64,000 nucleotides of DNA from Bacillus sp. MRMR6 (GCF_001940785.1 NZ_MSLS01000002.1:290797-354796); one strand, 5' to 3'; positions 36,437 through 45,258 are shown, counted from the stretch's first letter. Program-made: numbers and translations. Notes: a model not told the origin generated them from the sequence alone.

Positions 36437-36451
36437 GTTAACAATGTTAAC
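36437..36451. promoter_or_regulatory. Candidate operator GTTAAC-AAT-GTTAAC
   Basis: Two palindromic GTTAAC hexamers separated by 3 bp lie just upstream of the -35 box. The symmetry and place suggest a binding site for the regulator itself. Confidence 0.4.
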
Positions 36452-36586
36452 ACTATATGTTTAGAAAATGTTCACAATTGAAGAATAAAGAGATTTTACC
36501 AACTACACAAAGGTTATACAAATGTAAAACAGGTTGTATGTCAATAGTTACTTTTCGTCAGTTTTTTCAACTTGAAACTCAGCATA

Positions 36587-36614
36587 AATTAAGAAGCAGT
36601 GTGTAACTGCTTCT
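36587..36614 (-). terminator. Terminator of the comG-yqzE operon
   Basis: AGAAGCAGT (36592-36600) pairs with ACTGCTTCT (36606-36614); on the minus strand it follows yqzE by 6 nt and is trailed by TTAATTTAT. Confidence 0.7.
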
Positions 36615-36619
36615 CCAAT

Positions 36620-36805
36620 TTACTGTTTTCTTCTGTTTTTCACTTGAATATAAAATATATAAGGTAAAATTCCGAACCAGCGGAACCAAAATGACGCTTT
36701 AGCCTGTTTTCTCTCCGTACGGAGCCTTTTGCGTTCATCCTTCGGTTGATCTGCATATTTTACAAGTGTCTGAGTCACATATTTTACATAATCATTTGTT
36801 TTCAT
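36620..36805 (-). CDS. yqzE: YqzE family protein
   Basis: A 61-aa protein, N-terminal half charged (KTNDYVKYVTQTLVKYADQP; KDERKRLRTERKQAK) and C-terminal half with one hydrophobic helix (FRWFGILPYIFYI). AGGTG stands six bases before ATG 36805. YqzE is the small gene at the end of the comG operon in B. subtilis and is expressed with it; role unknown. Confidence 0.8.
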   Translation of the reverse strand: MKTNDYVKYVTQTLVKYADQPKDERKRLRTERKQAKASFWFRWFGILPYIFYIQVKNRRKQ

Positions 36806-36874
36806 GAACACACCTACCCATTATTACTTCCCTTAAAGTATGTCCATGTTTATTAAATTCAAACGTTACAACCT

Positions 36875-37258
36875 TTATTGCAGCTCTATCCACTTCACCA
36901 ATTTTTTGAGATGTAAGTCAAAGATACCGCGGTAGCTGCTTGTTTCCCCTGACGCCATCGTAAGTGTAAAATTAATTCGCTGGGTAGTGCCAATGAGATT
37001 TTCAGTTTGATACGCTATATGAGCGTTTGTAAATGAATAGCTTCCCTTCGGTTGGATCGTGCCCCCAGACTGCAAGACCTTTTCTAGTTTCTTTACTGAA
37101 GAGTGATAGTAATACTCCTGCTGTATAATAATAGCCGTTTCATGAGAAAGTCTTCGCTCGGTTACAAGCTGCTCTAATCGATAAGAGAAAATGATAAGGA
37201 ATAGCAATGTAATTGTTAAGGTTAATGGAAAGGTAAATCCTTTCTCGTTATTCCTCAT
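36875..37258 (-). CDS. comGG: Competence minor pseudopilin ComGG
   Basis: A 127-aa protein with an N-terminal hydrophobic helix (FPLTLTITLLFLIIFSYRL) after the short lead MRNNEKGFT. It keeps the pseudopilin-like start but lacks the usual Glu5, as do known ComGG proteins. It is the last comG gene and its ATG overlaps the comGF stop by four bases. In B. subtilis ComGG helps build the DNA-uptake pilus. Confidence 0.82.
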   Translation of the reverse strand: MRNNEKGFTFPLTLTITLLFLIIFSYRLEQLVTERRLSHETAIIIQQEYYYHSSVKKLEKVLQSGGTIQPKGSYSFTNAHIAYQTENLIGTTQRINFTLTMASGETSSYRGIFDLHLKKLVKWIELQ

Positions 37259-37731
37259 ATGGCTGTCAGCCAGTCAACATAAGAGTGGACAATGAGCGAG
37301 TATTCTTTTCCCCAGACATCAATTACACTAATTTTTATTGAATTATTCTGCTTAACAAAATTCACTTCAAAAACATTTTGTAAAATGATTTCATGGCCGG
37401 TCGAATTTACCCGTCTTCGTAAGTTACTTTGGTATTTTTCATAAAAAATGCTTTCATTATTTTTAATTAAAACCAGTCTCCCAGAAACAACATCAGCACG
37501 TGAGCTCATGCGAATCTCTTTTTTAACCTGGCTTCCAAATACTTCCCATTCCATTGCCTGAAGTTGTGCCTCTGAATCGATATTTTTAAACATTATTTGA
37601 AAAACGGGTGCGATGAAAAAAACAATCGTCGTAAAGATGGTTAATGCAAACATCACCTCTAGGAGTGTAAAAGCATGTTCATTCCTGACGAGCGCAAATT
37701 TCTGCTTTTTTAATAAATGTACTCCCTTCAA
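37255..37731 (-). CDS. comGF: Competence minor pseudopilin ComGF
   Basis: A 158-aa protein with prepilin start HAFTLLEVMFALTIFTTIVF, where the peptidase ComC should cut before Phe, leaving Glu at position 5. The start TTG (37731) is the only in-frame start before that helix; AAGGAGG lies 12 bases upstream. It overlaps comGE by 53 bp, typical for this compact operon. It is a minor part of the competence pseudopilus. Confidence 0.82.
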   Translation of the reverse strand: MKGVHLLKKQKFALVRNEHAFTLLEVMFALTIFTTIVFFIAPVFQIMFKNIDSEAQLQAMEWEVFGSQVKKEIRMSSRADVVSGRLVLIKNNESIFYEKYQSNLRRRVNSTGHEIILQNVFEVNFVKQNNSIKISVIDVWGKEYSLIVHSYVDWLTAI

Positions 37732-38020
37732 AACTCACACAAACCTCCTTTTGCTCTTTAACCGCTGATTCGTTCCACTGGATGGAAAAGACTAGCCCAT
37801 TGTGCGTGAGGGAGTAGCTGCTAAAGGTAGGGCTGTCTTTCAGTTTTGCTTGAAGTTCCTCGTATAAAAGCTGGTTCATTTTCTGGTCTATGATTAGCTG
37901 CTGAGACTGGACAGATAAATCACGAAGTAATGGAACAAGAAACAGGCCAATCATTAACATGAAGGACAAGGATAAAAGGAGCTCGAGCAGAAAATAGCCG
38001 CTATTATTCTTTAACAACAT
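37679..38020 (-). CDS. comGE: Competence minor pseudopilin ComGE
   Basis: A 113-aa protein; ATG 38020 has AAGGGG nine bases upstream (an in-frame TTG six codons earlier lies before that site). The short lead MLLKNNSGY is followed by FLLELLLSLSFMLMIGLFLV, a class III-like prepilin helix with Glu5. Overlaps both neighbours. Part of the DNA-uptake machinery. Confidence 0.8.
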   Translation of the reverse strand: MLLKNNSGYFLLELLLSLSFMLMIGLFLVPLLRDLSVQSQQLIIDQKMNQLLYEELQAKLKDSPTFSSYSLTHNGLVFSIQWNESAVKEQKEVCVSFEGSTFIKKAEICARQE

Positions 38021-38444
38021 AAAACCTGCCCCTTCCAATTAAAACAGTCACGCGATAGCGATTTTCAGCAGTCTGAATAAAGAAAGATCCAAACCGATCG
38101 ACATTCCCGCCCGGCAAATAGCGAAAATAGAGGGGGAGAGATCCTGAAATGACTTGGAAGTTATAGGGGAATTTTCTTTCAACTAAACGTTTTAGGCTCG
38201 TTTTCTCATAGATTTGATATAACTGTTGATCAGCAACAAAATTGACTGTTACATCCTGCTGGTGGGAGATAGCATATTGCTGTGCAAAGTAAAGATCTGC
38301 CTTTAACTGTGAAATAAATATCTGTTCATTCACCATGTTAAATTGTGGTTTAAGGGATATAGCGGTGACACATGAAAGAATCATAAAGATAGAAAGAACA
38401 ATTAAAGATTCAATCAGGGTGTACCCCTTTTGATCCTGATTCAT
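38004..38444 (-). CDS. comGD: Competence minor pseudopilin ComGD
   Basis: A 146-aa protein with lead peptide MNQDQKG and the helix YTLIESLIVLSIFMILSC (Glu5 present), a normal ComC/PilD-type cleavage site. ATG 38444 lies four bases beyond the comGC stop with a nearby TAGGAA; translation is probably coupled. The C-terminal part is beta-rich as in type II secretion minor pilins. Confidence 0.84.
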   Translation of the reverse strand: MNQDQKGYTLIESLIVLSIFMILSCVTAISLKPQFNMVNEQIFISQLKADLYFAQQYAISHQQDVTVNFVADQQLYQIYEKTSLKRLVERKFPYNFQVISGSLPLYFRYLPGGNVDRFGSFFIQTAENRYRVTVLIGRGRFYVVKE

Positions 38445-38448
38445 GTTC

Positions 38449-38766
38449 CTAAGGTGTGACGGAGGCTTTTTCAACTGTTGTAACTGCCCCATCGAGACCT
38501 ATAATAACCTCTTTCTTATTGTCGGGGCAGCCAGTGGTTTTGACATATCCTCCTTCAATTAGCTGCTGTAAGGTAGGAATCTTATTATGTTTCATTTGGT
38601 ATGATTGAACCTGGGCTTCAACCATTTTGACAAACGCTTCGCAGCCTTTATCGTTAATATTGGCATTGTGTTTTGCGACGTTAGGAATGGTGACGATTAA
38701 CAGAACGGAAATTACCAGCATAACAATCATCATTTCAACCAGTGTAAATCCTTTTTCATTTTTCAT
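38449..38766 (-). CDS. comGC: Major competence pseudopilin ComGC
   Basis: The 105-aa main subunit of the competence pseudopilus. Lead MKNEKG and the classic FTLVEMMIVMLVISVLLI helix mark the prepilin peptidase site. Two cysteines (DKGCEAF and TTGCPDN) can form the disulfide known in Bacillus ComGC. GGAGGT lies upstream of the ATG with good spacing, in line with its high expression. Confidence 0.92.
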   Translation of the reverse strand: MKNEKGFTLVEMMIVMLVISVLLIVTIPNVAKHNANINDKGCEAFVKMVEAQVQSYQMKHNKIPTLQQLIEGGYVKTTGCPDNKKEVIIGLDGAVTTVEKASVTP

Positions 38767-38783
38767 TTTTTTACCTCCAATTT

Positions 38784-39821
38784 TTATATACCATTTAATA
38801 AGTGAAACATTGGTAATAGAATGGCTAAATACATTGAGACAACGAGAATTCCGATAAAAAGGTAGAGTGTAGGCTGTATAGTTTTTAGACTCTTATTTAT
38901 CTGATCTTCTAAGCACTCGGTACAGTGCTGGCTAAAAAAACGTAATTCTTGATCTAATCTTCCATTTTCTTGCCCATGCTTAATAATTAATGGAAACTCT
39001 TTTTCAAAAAAAGGGAAGGCTCCAATTATTTCTTCTAGTTTTTCACCCGTAATTAGCTTTCTTTTTATTTCACTTCCAAGCTCGCTATAAAATGGCTGTC
39101 TTTTATTGTTTTCAAATAGCTGTAGTGCTTCGAAGACCGATATTCCTCCGGATAATAGAAAGCTTAATTGAATGGAAAAGTAATGGGTAAAAAACAATTT
39201 GAGGATACTGCCCAGAATGGGAATTCGAACGAGTTGCGTCCTTTGTTTTAGGGCAGGAAGTTTACGGAAAAGAAGAAAATAGTAGATTGAAGCTGCGAGT
39301 AAGGATAGAAGCAAACTAAAGATAAACATGGGGAAGTAATGATCAAAGGAATAAAGAAACTTTGTAAATAAATTTGCTTCAAGATTCATTGAATTAAATA
39401 AGTTTGTAAATTTCGGCAGTAATGTCTTTTGTACAAATACAAATAAAAAACCAGTTATGACAATGAGCAGCAGGGGATACTGCAGTAATTTGATTAGTTT
39501 TTTCATATCCTTGTCTTTAACAAGGGCTAAACCACTGCCCTCCAACAGCGCCTCGGCAAAGCTTCCATGTTGTTCTGCAAAGTAGACGTAACCAATTAAA
39601 TCTCTGTGAAAGCCAAGCTTGTTTAAGACATCAGTAAACGGTAATCCTTTTTTTAGGTCTATTAAACAATCATATAATTCCTCCTTTCGATCCGAAGGCA
39701 GGTGCAGGGAAATCGACGTCATCGCTTCAGTAATTGGGTATCCTCTAGATAATAGTTCACCCATTCTTTTTAGGAAATTCGCCTGTTCATTTAATGTCCA
39801 CTTACGGCGCTTCATCATCAT
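38784..39821 (-). CDS. comGB: Competence type II secretion-like membrane protein ComGB
   Basis: A 345-aa GspF-family protein: two GspF domains, about residues 15-130 (KRMGELLSRGYPITEAM) and 210-330 (QLSFLLSGGISVFEALQLF; HGQENGRLDQELRFFSQ), with three membrane helices. It is the platform for pseudopilus assembly with the ATPase ComGA. Three consecutive ATG codons (39821, 39818, 39815) overlap the end of comGA; no clear binding site, so coupled translation is likely. Confidence 0.88.
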   Translation of the reverse strand: MMMKRRKWTLNEQANFLKRMGELLSRGYPITEAMTSISLHLPSDRKEELYDCLIDLKKGLPFTDVLNKLGFHRDLIGYVYFAEQHGSFAEALLEGSGLALVKDKDMKKLIKLLQYPLLLIVITGFLFVFVQKTLLPKFTNLFNSMNLEANLFTKFLYSFDHYFPMFIFSLLLSLLAASIYYFLLFRKLPALKQRTQLVRIPILGSILKLFFTHYFSIQLSFLLSGGISVFEALQLFENNKRQPFYSELGSEIKRKLITGEKLEEIIGAFPFFEKEFPLIIKHGQENGRLDQELRFFSQHCTECLEDQINKSLKTIQPTLYLFIGILVVSMYLAILLPMFHLLNGI

Positions 39822-40887
39822 AAACCAGTCGTTCGTATTCAGACTCTTTAATGTACCCGAGTGCAACCCCCTTCTTAATGACTTCTTTCACTGTTCGATA
39901 GCGGGACATCACATCTTCCCCCTTTACAGCCCTTAATGCTGTGTTTAGATTTCTACCAGATAATAATTCAAATACACTTGCTCTTTTCCACCTGCCGTAG
40001 GAATAACAAAACGGTGAACATTCCCCTTCACAGAATGGACAGGTTAATTCTACTAAGCGCTGTGCAGTAACAGCAATTAAGGTTTGTTCTACCTCTAACC
40101 AGTCTACTCCGAATTCACGCAGGCGGTGGACTGCTCCCAAAGCATTTCTAGTATGCATTGTGCTCAAGACTAAATGACCTGTCAGGGCGGCACGTACAGC
40201 AATCTTTGCTGTTTCACCATCCCTGATTTCCCCAACCATTATGATATCCGGGTCATGCCGTAGGATCGCCTTTAAGCCTGCAGCATAGGTTACACCTGCT
40301 TTTTCATTTACTTGTATCTGTAAAACCGAATCATAATTCTTTTCAATGGGGTCTTCAAGAGTAATGACGTTGCGGTGGAAAAGGTGAGCCGTTTCATTCA
40401 ATAGAGAATATAAGGTAGTCGTTTTGCCGCTCCCGGTTGGACCTGTAAATATGATTAGTCCATGTGCGTGTTTAAGCAGGGCAAGTAATTTTCTGGTCAT
40501 TGAAGGAAATAGTGAGAGCTGGTGAAAAGGAATTTGTTCTTGCTGGGGGAGAAGTCTAATCACAAGGCTTTCTCTGTTGTTTGAAGGGAGGGTTGAAAGC
40601 CTAAGTCCCATTAATTGTCCGTCTACATCACAAAAAATCGCACCGCTTTGGGGGCGTCTTCGTTCTCCGATATCCATATTAGCTGTGAATTTAAAATGTG
40701 AAATTAATCTGTCGCATTCATCTTTTGGAAGGGAAAGCCGGGGGATCAGCTTGTTGGTTAAGCGGATTTGAACGAGTGTGTCTTTTTTTCTGGGAACAAT
40801 GTGAATATCTGTTGCTTGGTTTCTAGCAGCATCTTTAATAATTCTGTTTGCTAAAATTTCAATAGAACTAACAATATGTAACACCAC
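39802..40887 (-). CDS. comGA: Competence traffic ATPase ComGA
   Basis: A 361-aa GspE/PilB-type ATPase driving pseudopilus assembly at the membrane. Motifs: Walker A GPTGSGKTTT, Asp box ITLEDPIE, Walker B DPDIIMVGEIRDGETA, His box STMHTRNALGAV and a Cys-rich finger CPFCEGECSPFC. The GTG start (40887) directly follows AAAGGTG, with poor spacing, but no other in-frame start precedes the conserved EILANRIIKDA. One imperfect ComK-like A4-N5-T3 box is seen at 40946-40957; evidence for ComK control is weak. Confidence 0.92.
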   Translation of the reverse strand: MVLHIVSSIEILANRIIKDAARNQATDIHIVPRKKDTLVQIRLTNKLIPRLSLPKDECDRLISHFKFTANMDIGERRRPQSGAIFCDVDGQLMGLRLSTLPSNNRESLVIRLLPQQEQIPFHQLSLFPSMTRKLLALLKHAHGLIIFTGPTGSGKTTTLYSLLNETAHLFHRNVITLEDPIEKNYDSVLQIQVNEKAGVTYAAGLKAILRHDPDIIMVGEIRDGETAKIAVRAALTGHLVLSTMHTRNALGAVHRLREFGVDWLEVEQTLIAVTAQRLVELTCPFCEGECSPFCYSYGRWKRASVFELLSGRNLNTALRAVKGEDVMSRYRTVKEVIKKGVALGYIKESEYERLVYDDEAP

Positions 40888-40983
40888 CTTTTAGTTTGTC
40901 TTTAGATTATTTCGACAGACTTCTAGCTTTTCCTTCTTTATTTTCAAAAAATATTTTATAAGTGCTGTGGAAATAAATATTGT

Positions 40984-41108
40984 TGATTTGTGCTCCAGGT
41001 GCTTCGCTTTCCGCAGGAGGAAGGGGAAGCCTCCTCGGCGCTAAAGCGCCTGCGGGGTCTCCCCTGCCCCTTGCTCCTGCTGGAGTCTCGCAACTGGAGC
41101 ACAAATCA
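40984..41108. repeat. 125-bp GC-rich palindromic element upstream of comGA
   Basis: TGATTTGTGCTCCAG (40984-40998) and CTGGAGCACAAATCA (41094-41108) are perfect 15-bp terminal inverted repeats. The core is G+C-rich, with nested stems (GGCGCT-AA-AGCGCC at 41037-41050; GGGGAAGCC and GGTCTCCCC). It fits a class of structured dispersed repeats of Bacillus. It lies between the yqhG terminator and comGA; in the 305-bp gap nothing else but these two is seen. Confidence 0.75.
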
Positions 41109-41142
41109 TTATGATACAAAATTAACATTGCTTTTAATACTT

Positions 41143-41174
41143 TATTAAAAATTTCCCTCTCGTTTGTTAGGGAA
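41143..41174 (-). terminator. Terminator after yqhG
   Basis: TTCCCT/AGGGAA stem (41169-41174 with 41153-41158 on the minus strand), followed by ATTTTTAAT; 19 nt after the yqhG stop. Confidence 0.6.
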
Positions 41175-41192
41175 GGGAGGGGCATTTAATAG

Positions 41193-41984
41193 CTATATTG
41201 CTGCATTCGTCAAATAAAATAAGCCGCCATTGATGTAAGATATATTAATTCTTGGTTCATATTGTTCCTGCAAGGCCTTTTTCTCTGTCTCATAACTTTC
41301 ATTTTCTTCTTCTATATCTTCATAAAAGTGATCTAACAAACGAAGATCCTGATCCCATCGCTGTCTTGCAGCATCTGCCCATGTGTGATCATCCTTTTCA
41401 ATTACAGATCTTAGGTAGTTTTCAATTCTTTGCATTCCGCTTTTTGGCATGACGAGTGGTGACAAGGTAAACGAGTAATCTGGAATTTTCGGTGTTAACT
41501 GGACCTGCAGCAAGCGATCATGAAAATCTTCCACCATCTGTCCATTGATTAACTGCACGCCAATCGATTTAAAAATGTCACGCTTTCGATCACATTGATA
41601 AGAGATTTTTACATTCATACAAAGCCAAGGCATCAAGGGAGTTTGCAGATTATGCTGCTGATGGTTTTCATATAGTCGAATGTATCCTGCGAGCTTTTTG
41701 GTTGATTCGAAAATTTGGTGCAATCTGGGCGAACCAAAATGAATCGTCTCCCCTTTGAGATTTTCAGGTGCTTTTTCTTGATTAGTAATTAAAGTAAGCT
41801 TCATTGGATTAGGAATACCGCCTGTTTTTTCTAAGTAATGCCAATAAAATGGTCGATTCATTAGTTGTTTATCCAAATCAATTGTCAGCTGTACAATAAG
41901 ATACCCAGGCCCGTTTTCAAGTATTTCACATTCATTAGCCCGGAAATAGCGTATAAGAAAGTCATGAATTTCCTGCTGCTGCAT
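41193..41984 (-). CDS. yqhG: YqhG family protein
   Basis: A 263-aa soluble protein of the YqhG family, unknown function. Recognisable phrases include HDFLIRYFRANECEILENG near the start, TIHFGSPRLHQIFES and the C-terminal ERQ-type helix EYETEKKALQEQYEP-like stretch. ATG 41984 has AAGGAGG eight bases upstream and lies inside the end of yqhH, so the two genes are co-transcribed. In B. subtilis yqhG and yqhH likewise sit between comG and gcvT. Confidence 0.8.
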   Translation of the reverse strand: MQQQEIHDFLIRYFRANECEILENGPGYLIVQLTIDLDKQLMNRPFYWHYLEKTGGIPNPMKLTLITNQEKAPENLKGETIHFGSPRLHQIFESTKKLAGYIRLYENHQQHNLQTPLMPWLCMNVKISYQCDRKRDIFKSIGVQLINGQMVEDFHDRLLQVQLTPKIPDYSFTLSPLVMPKSGMQRIENYLRSVIEKDDHTWADAARQRWDQDLRLLDHFYEDIEEENESYETEKKALQEQYEPRINISYINGGLFYLTNAAI

Positions 41985-43653
41985 GTGTGTTTTCCTCCTT
42001 CTGCATATCCTTTGCCATATCAATCATAGAGGTTAAGTTTTCCATTTTAATGCGCATCTCACCTTCAGAGCTCGATTGTCCAAAGATATCAATGAGATGA
42101 TCCTCGATATTACCAAAATCTAATTTAGATAAAATATCATCCAGTTCGCCAATTACCTTTTCAAATAATTCAATCTTTTCATATAGAAGTTTTAGGATAT
42201 GTTCTTCCACTGTATCCTTAATGGCAAAATTATATATCATGACATCTTTTTCCTGACCAAGTCGGTGGATTCTTCCAATTCGCTGCTCAAGCCTCATTGG
42301 ATTCCAAGGTAAATCAAAATTAATAATGTGATTACAGAACTGCAGATTTATCCCTTCACCACCAGCTTCTGTGGCAATTAATACCTGAGCATTCTTTTGG
42401 AATAGTTCCCGCATCCAATCTTTTTTCCCACGTTTAAAGCCACCGCGAAATGGGACTGAAGAAATCCCATTTTGCTTTAGAAACCATTGCAAATACATTT
42501 GGGTAGCTCGATATTCTGTGAAAATGATGACTTTATCATTGATTTTTTGAATCAATTCAAGTGCTTTCTCAGCCTTAGAATTCTTCTGGACAGCTTCAAC
42601 CTTGCTAATTAAAAACTGAATCTGCTCTTGGTAGGCACGGCTTGGATTTTCTTGTTTTTGTAGCATATTTTTAAGTGTATAGAAGACAGATTCTCTGCTG
42701 CTGCATGCTTCTCGTTGTAAGGTCATCACAGAAAACGTACTTTTTTGGAGCCAATCTCCTTCATTCTTTAACTCGGTAATGGCATTATATAATTCCTTTT
42801 CTTGCTCGGAAACCTCAATCGGTATCGTTTCAACATGTCTTTTTGTCCACTCAATGCCTGTGTCAGCCCGGCGATTACGAATCATCACTTTATTGACCAG
42901 TTCTTTTAAATGCTGATCATCATTTAAGGAGCGCGCGTCTCTTTTATATTTTTCATAGAATGCCGTTTCGCTGCCTAAATGCCCGGGTTTTAAGAGGGAA
43001 ACCAAGTTGAAAATTTCCTCTATTCTGTTTTGTATGGGTGTAGCTGTTAGTAATAGACAGAATTTCTTTTTTAGGTTTTGGACAAATTCGTAATTTTTGG
43101 TTTTATTATTTTTTAACTTATGTGCTTCATCAATAATAATTAAATCATAGTCTTGCTGATAAATAATGTCCCGGTGCGGATTGCGTTTAGCAGTATCAAT
43201 AGAAGATACAACAACATCACACTGATCCCAGACATAGCTTTTTCTTTGTGTAATAGCAGGAATAAAAAATTTTGAGTTGAGCTCAATCGCCCACTGGGTA
43301 ACTAGGGAGGCCGGAACTAGGATTAAGACCTTTTTTACAAGTCCCCTAATCATGTATTCTTTTAATATTAAACCAGCTTCAATTGTCTTTCCAAGACCTA
43401 CTTCATCAGCAAGGATGGCTTTCCCATTCATATTTTCAATTACTTGTTTTGCTGTTTCGAGCTGATGTGGAAGAGGTGTTAAATTTGGCAGGTGACTAGG
43501 TGCCTGCAAACCCTCAAATTCAGGGATGACAAGATGTTTTTCAACCCCAACGGCAAGTTTAAAAAGCTCCCAATTTCCCCAAGGGCCGTCAGTTTCAATC
43601 CTATGGAAAAAATCATCCTTCCAGGAGGAATCAAATTCAATTTGGACATTCAT
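41962..43653 (-). CDS. yqhH: SNF2-family helicase YqhH
   Basis: The 563-aa SF2 ATPase shows LPHQLETAKQVIENMNGKAI, Walker A ADEVGLGKTIEAGL, DEAH box LIIIDEAHKLKN, TATPIQN, and in the second domain GGEGINLQFCNHIINFDLPW and QRIGRIHRLGQ. This is a RapA/Snf2-like remodelling motor acting on nucleic acid; partners unknown. The start is ATG 43653 with AAAGGAGC upstream. An open reading back to 43950 would run into the glycine riboswitch and is rejected. Confidence 0.9.
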   Translation of the reverse strand: MNVQIEFDSSWKDDFFHRIETDGPWGNWELFKLAVGVEKHLVIPEFEGLQAPSHLPNLTPLPHQLETAKQVIENMNGKAILADEVGLGKTIEAGLILKEYMIRGLVKKVLILVPASLVTQWAIELNSKFFIPAITQRKSYVWDQCDVVVSSIDTAKRNPHRDIIYQQDYDLIIIDEAHKLKNNKTKNYEFVQNLKKKFCLLLTATPIQNRIEEIFNLVSLLKPGHLGSETAFYEKYKRDARSLNDDQHLKELVNKVMIRNRRADTGIEWTKRHVETIPIEVSEQEKELYNAITELKNEGDWLQKSTFSVMTLQREACSSRESVFYTLKNMLQKQENPSRAYQEQIQFLISKVEAVQKNSKAEKALELIQKINDKVIIFTEYRATQMYLQWFLKQNGISSVPFRGGFKRGKKDWMRELFQKNAQVLIATEAGGEGINLQFCNHIINFDLPWNPMRLEQRIGRIHRLGQEKDVMIYNFAIKDTVEEHILKLLYEKIELFEKVIGELDDILSKLDFGNIEDHLIDIFGQSSSEGEMRIKMENLTSMIDMAKDMQKEENTHAAAGNS

Positions 43654-43797
43654 TATTTCAGCTCCTTTTAAGTAAAAATAATATTGCTCTATACATTGTT
43701 TTAATGATAGGATGATAATAGCTTTGAAAGTTTGAAATATTGAAATAAAATAATTTTTTTTAGATGTATATTTTAGTATGACCAGATTAGAAAATAA

Positions 43798-43972
43798 TAT
43801 AATGCGAATGATGACAAGGGGAGAGACTACCTGGTGGTGGCGCCGAAGGAGCAAGCATAGAAATGTGAATCTCTCAGGCAAAAGAACTCTTGTTTGACGC
43901 GACTCTGGAGAGCGCTGCAAAATTGTGCAGCCACCAAAGGGGAAAGCCATTTAAGGTAAACTTTCAGGTGCA
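43798..43972 (+). promoter_or_regulatory. Tandem glycine riboswitch (two aptamers) of the gcv operon
   Basis: A TATAAT at 43798-43803 is followed by two glycine aptamers. The first (about 43815-43890) has GGAGAGACTACC, CGCCGAAGGAGCAAGC and ATCTCTCAGGCAAAAG. The second (about 43895-43972) has CTCTGGAGAGCGC, GCCACCAAAGGGGAAAGCC and CTTTCAGGTGCAAGGACAGAG. This is the classical cooperative pair that turns on glycine cleavage genes when glycine is abundant. An intrinsic terminator follows at once and is its likely expression platform. Confidence 0.93.
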
Positions 43973-44022
43973 AGGACAGAGACCTTCTTTTTTCATAAAG
44001 GGAGGTCTCTGTCCTTTTTTTT
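43973..44022 (+). terminator. Riboswitch-controlled terminator
   Basis: AGGACAGAGACCT (43973-43985) pairs perfectly with AGGTCTCTGTCCT (44003-44015), followed by eight T. The left arm overlaps the end of the second aptamer, so glycine binding can block it. Confidence 0.9.
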
Positions 44023-44023
44023 A

Positions 44024-44106
44024 GCTAATAGGAGAGTATAAATTTATTCAAATTTATACTCTCCTAACGCATAAGAAAAACTTGGCGAAGGCCAAGTTTT
44101 TCTAAT
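44024..44106. repeat. Two-hairpin dispersed repeat, copy B
   Basis: Starts GCTAATAGG as in copy A. Stem 1 is TAGGAGAGTATAAATTT (44029-44045) with AAATTTATACTCTCCTA (44050-44066). Stem 2 is AGAAAAACTTGGC (44074-44086) with GCCAAGTTTTTCT (44091-44103), 13 bp with a GAAG loop. A-U in copy A stem 1 is replaced by G-C here at the same pair. It lies in the gcvT leader, after the riboswitch terminator. Confidence 0.85.
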
Positions 44107-44154
44107 ATTTTCTTGGGAAAATTAATGTAGGTTCGACTGAAGGGGGATTTATCA

Positions 44155-45258
44155 ATGACTGAATTAAAACGCACACCTTTATTTGAAGTATATAAAGAGT
44201 ATGGCGGGAAAACGATTGATTTTGGGGGCTGGGAACTGCCCGTTCAATTCTCTAGTATAAAGGAAGAGCATGAAGCGGTTCGTACAAAGGCAGGTTTGTT
44301 TGATGTCTCTCATATGGGTGAAGTGGAAGTGAAAGGCCCAGACAGTTTACAGTACCTGCAAAAATTGTTGACAAATGATATTTCTAAGTTGAAAAATGGC
44401 GGTGCCCAATATACCGCTATGTGCTTTGACAATGGTGGTACTGTTGATGATCTGCTTGTTTATAAAATGGAGGACAATCATTACTTGTTAGTTGTCAATG
44501 CATCAAATATAGAAAAGGATTTTAACTGGCTGGAAGACCATCTAGAAGGGGACGTTTCAATCGACAATCTTTCTGAAAAAATGGCACAGCTTGCCGTTCA
44601 AGGACCACTAGCTGAACAAGTATTGCAAAAATTGGCAGGGGATACAAATCTAACTGATATCGGATTTTTTAAATTTCAGCAAGAAGTGAAAATTAACGGT
44701 ATCCATGCACTTATCTCCCGAACAGGCTATACCGGTGAAGATGGCTTTGAAATTTATTGCGATGCAGCCAATGCTGTCGAATTGTGGAAAGCTATTCTGG
44801 ATGCCGGCAAAGAAGAGGGCATTCTTCCATGCGGTTTAGGTGCAAGGGATACACTACGTTTCGAAGCGACTTTAGCATTATATGGCCAAGAGCTATCAGC
44901 AGATATTACTCCGCTTGAAGCAGGCATTGGTTTTGCAGTTAAGCTAAATAAAGAAGTTGATTTTATCGGAAAAGAAGCGCTTAAACAGCAAAAGGAACAG
45001 GGTATTTCCCGAAAATTAGTTGGAATCGAAATGATTGACCGGGGAATTCCGCGTCACGGCTACCCAGTTTTTCAAGGTGAAGAGCAAATTGGTGAAGTTA
45101 CGACTGGTACTCAATCACCAACATTAAAGAAAAATATTGGCCTTGTTTTAATCAAAAAGGAATTTGCTGCACTTGAGTCTGAAATTGTAGTTGAAATCCG
45201 TGGAAAACGACTAAAAGCAAAAATAGTACAAACACCTTTTTACAAAAGAGAAAAGTAA
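44155..45258 (+). CDS. gcvT: Glycine cleavage system T protein (aminomethyltransferase)
   Basis: A 367-aa enzyme moving the methylene group from the H protein lipoyl arm to tetrahydrofolate and releasing ammonia. Signatures: [31 protein letters not shown] (folate site Asp), [15 protein letters not shown] and [25 protein letters not shown] lies upstream. It is first of the gcvT-gcvPA-gcvPB operon under the glycine riboswitch. Confidence 0.96.
   Translation: MTELKRTPLFEVYKEYGGKTIDFGGWELPVQFSSIKEEHEAVRTKAGLFDVSHMGEVEVKGPDSLQYLQKLLTNDISKLKNGGAQYTAMCFDNGGTVDDLLVYKMEDNHYLLVVNASNIEKDFNWLEDHLEGDVSIDNLSEKMAQLAVQGPLAEQVLQKLAGDTNLTDIGFFKFQQEVKINGIHALISRTGYTGEDGFEIYCDAANAVELWKAILDAGKEEGILPCGLGARDTLRFEATLALYGQELSADITPLEAGIGFAVKLNKEVDFIGKEALKQQKEQGISRKLVGIEMIDRGIPRHGYPVFQGEEQIGEVTTGTQSPTLKKNIGLVLIKKEFAALESEIVVEIRGKRLKAKIVQTPFYKREK

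Noticed and set aside
38004..38492. Longer ComGD start at 38492 (MGQLQQLKK...)
   Set aside because: It would overlap comGC and place 16 residues before the normal short prepilin leader; ATG 38444 gives the usual leader length.
40946..40957. ComK box upstream of comGA
   Set aside because: Only one imperfect AAAA-N5-TTTA is present by eye; ComK sites need two boxes at set distance, so it is not listed as a feature.
40907..41185. 92-aa open frame (minus) over the GC-rich palindrome
   Set aside because: The reading comes from the repeat core; no ribosome binding site and no protein-like composition.
43654..43950. In-frame N-terminal extension of yqhH (about 99 residues)
   Set aside because: It runs antisense through the glycine riboswitch; ATG 43653 has a proper AAAGGAG site and begins the conserved protein.
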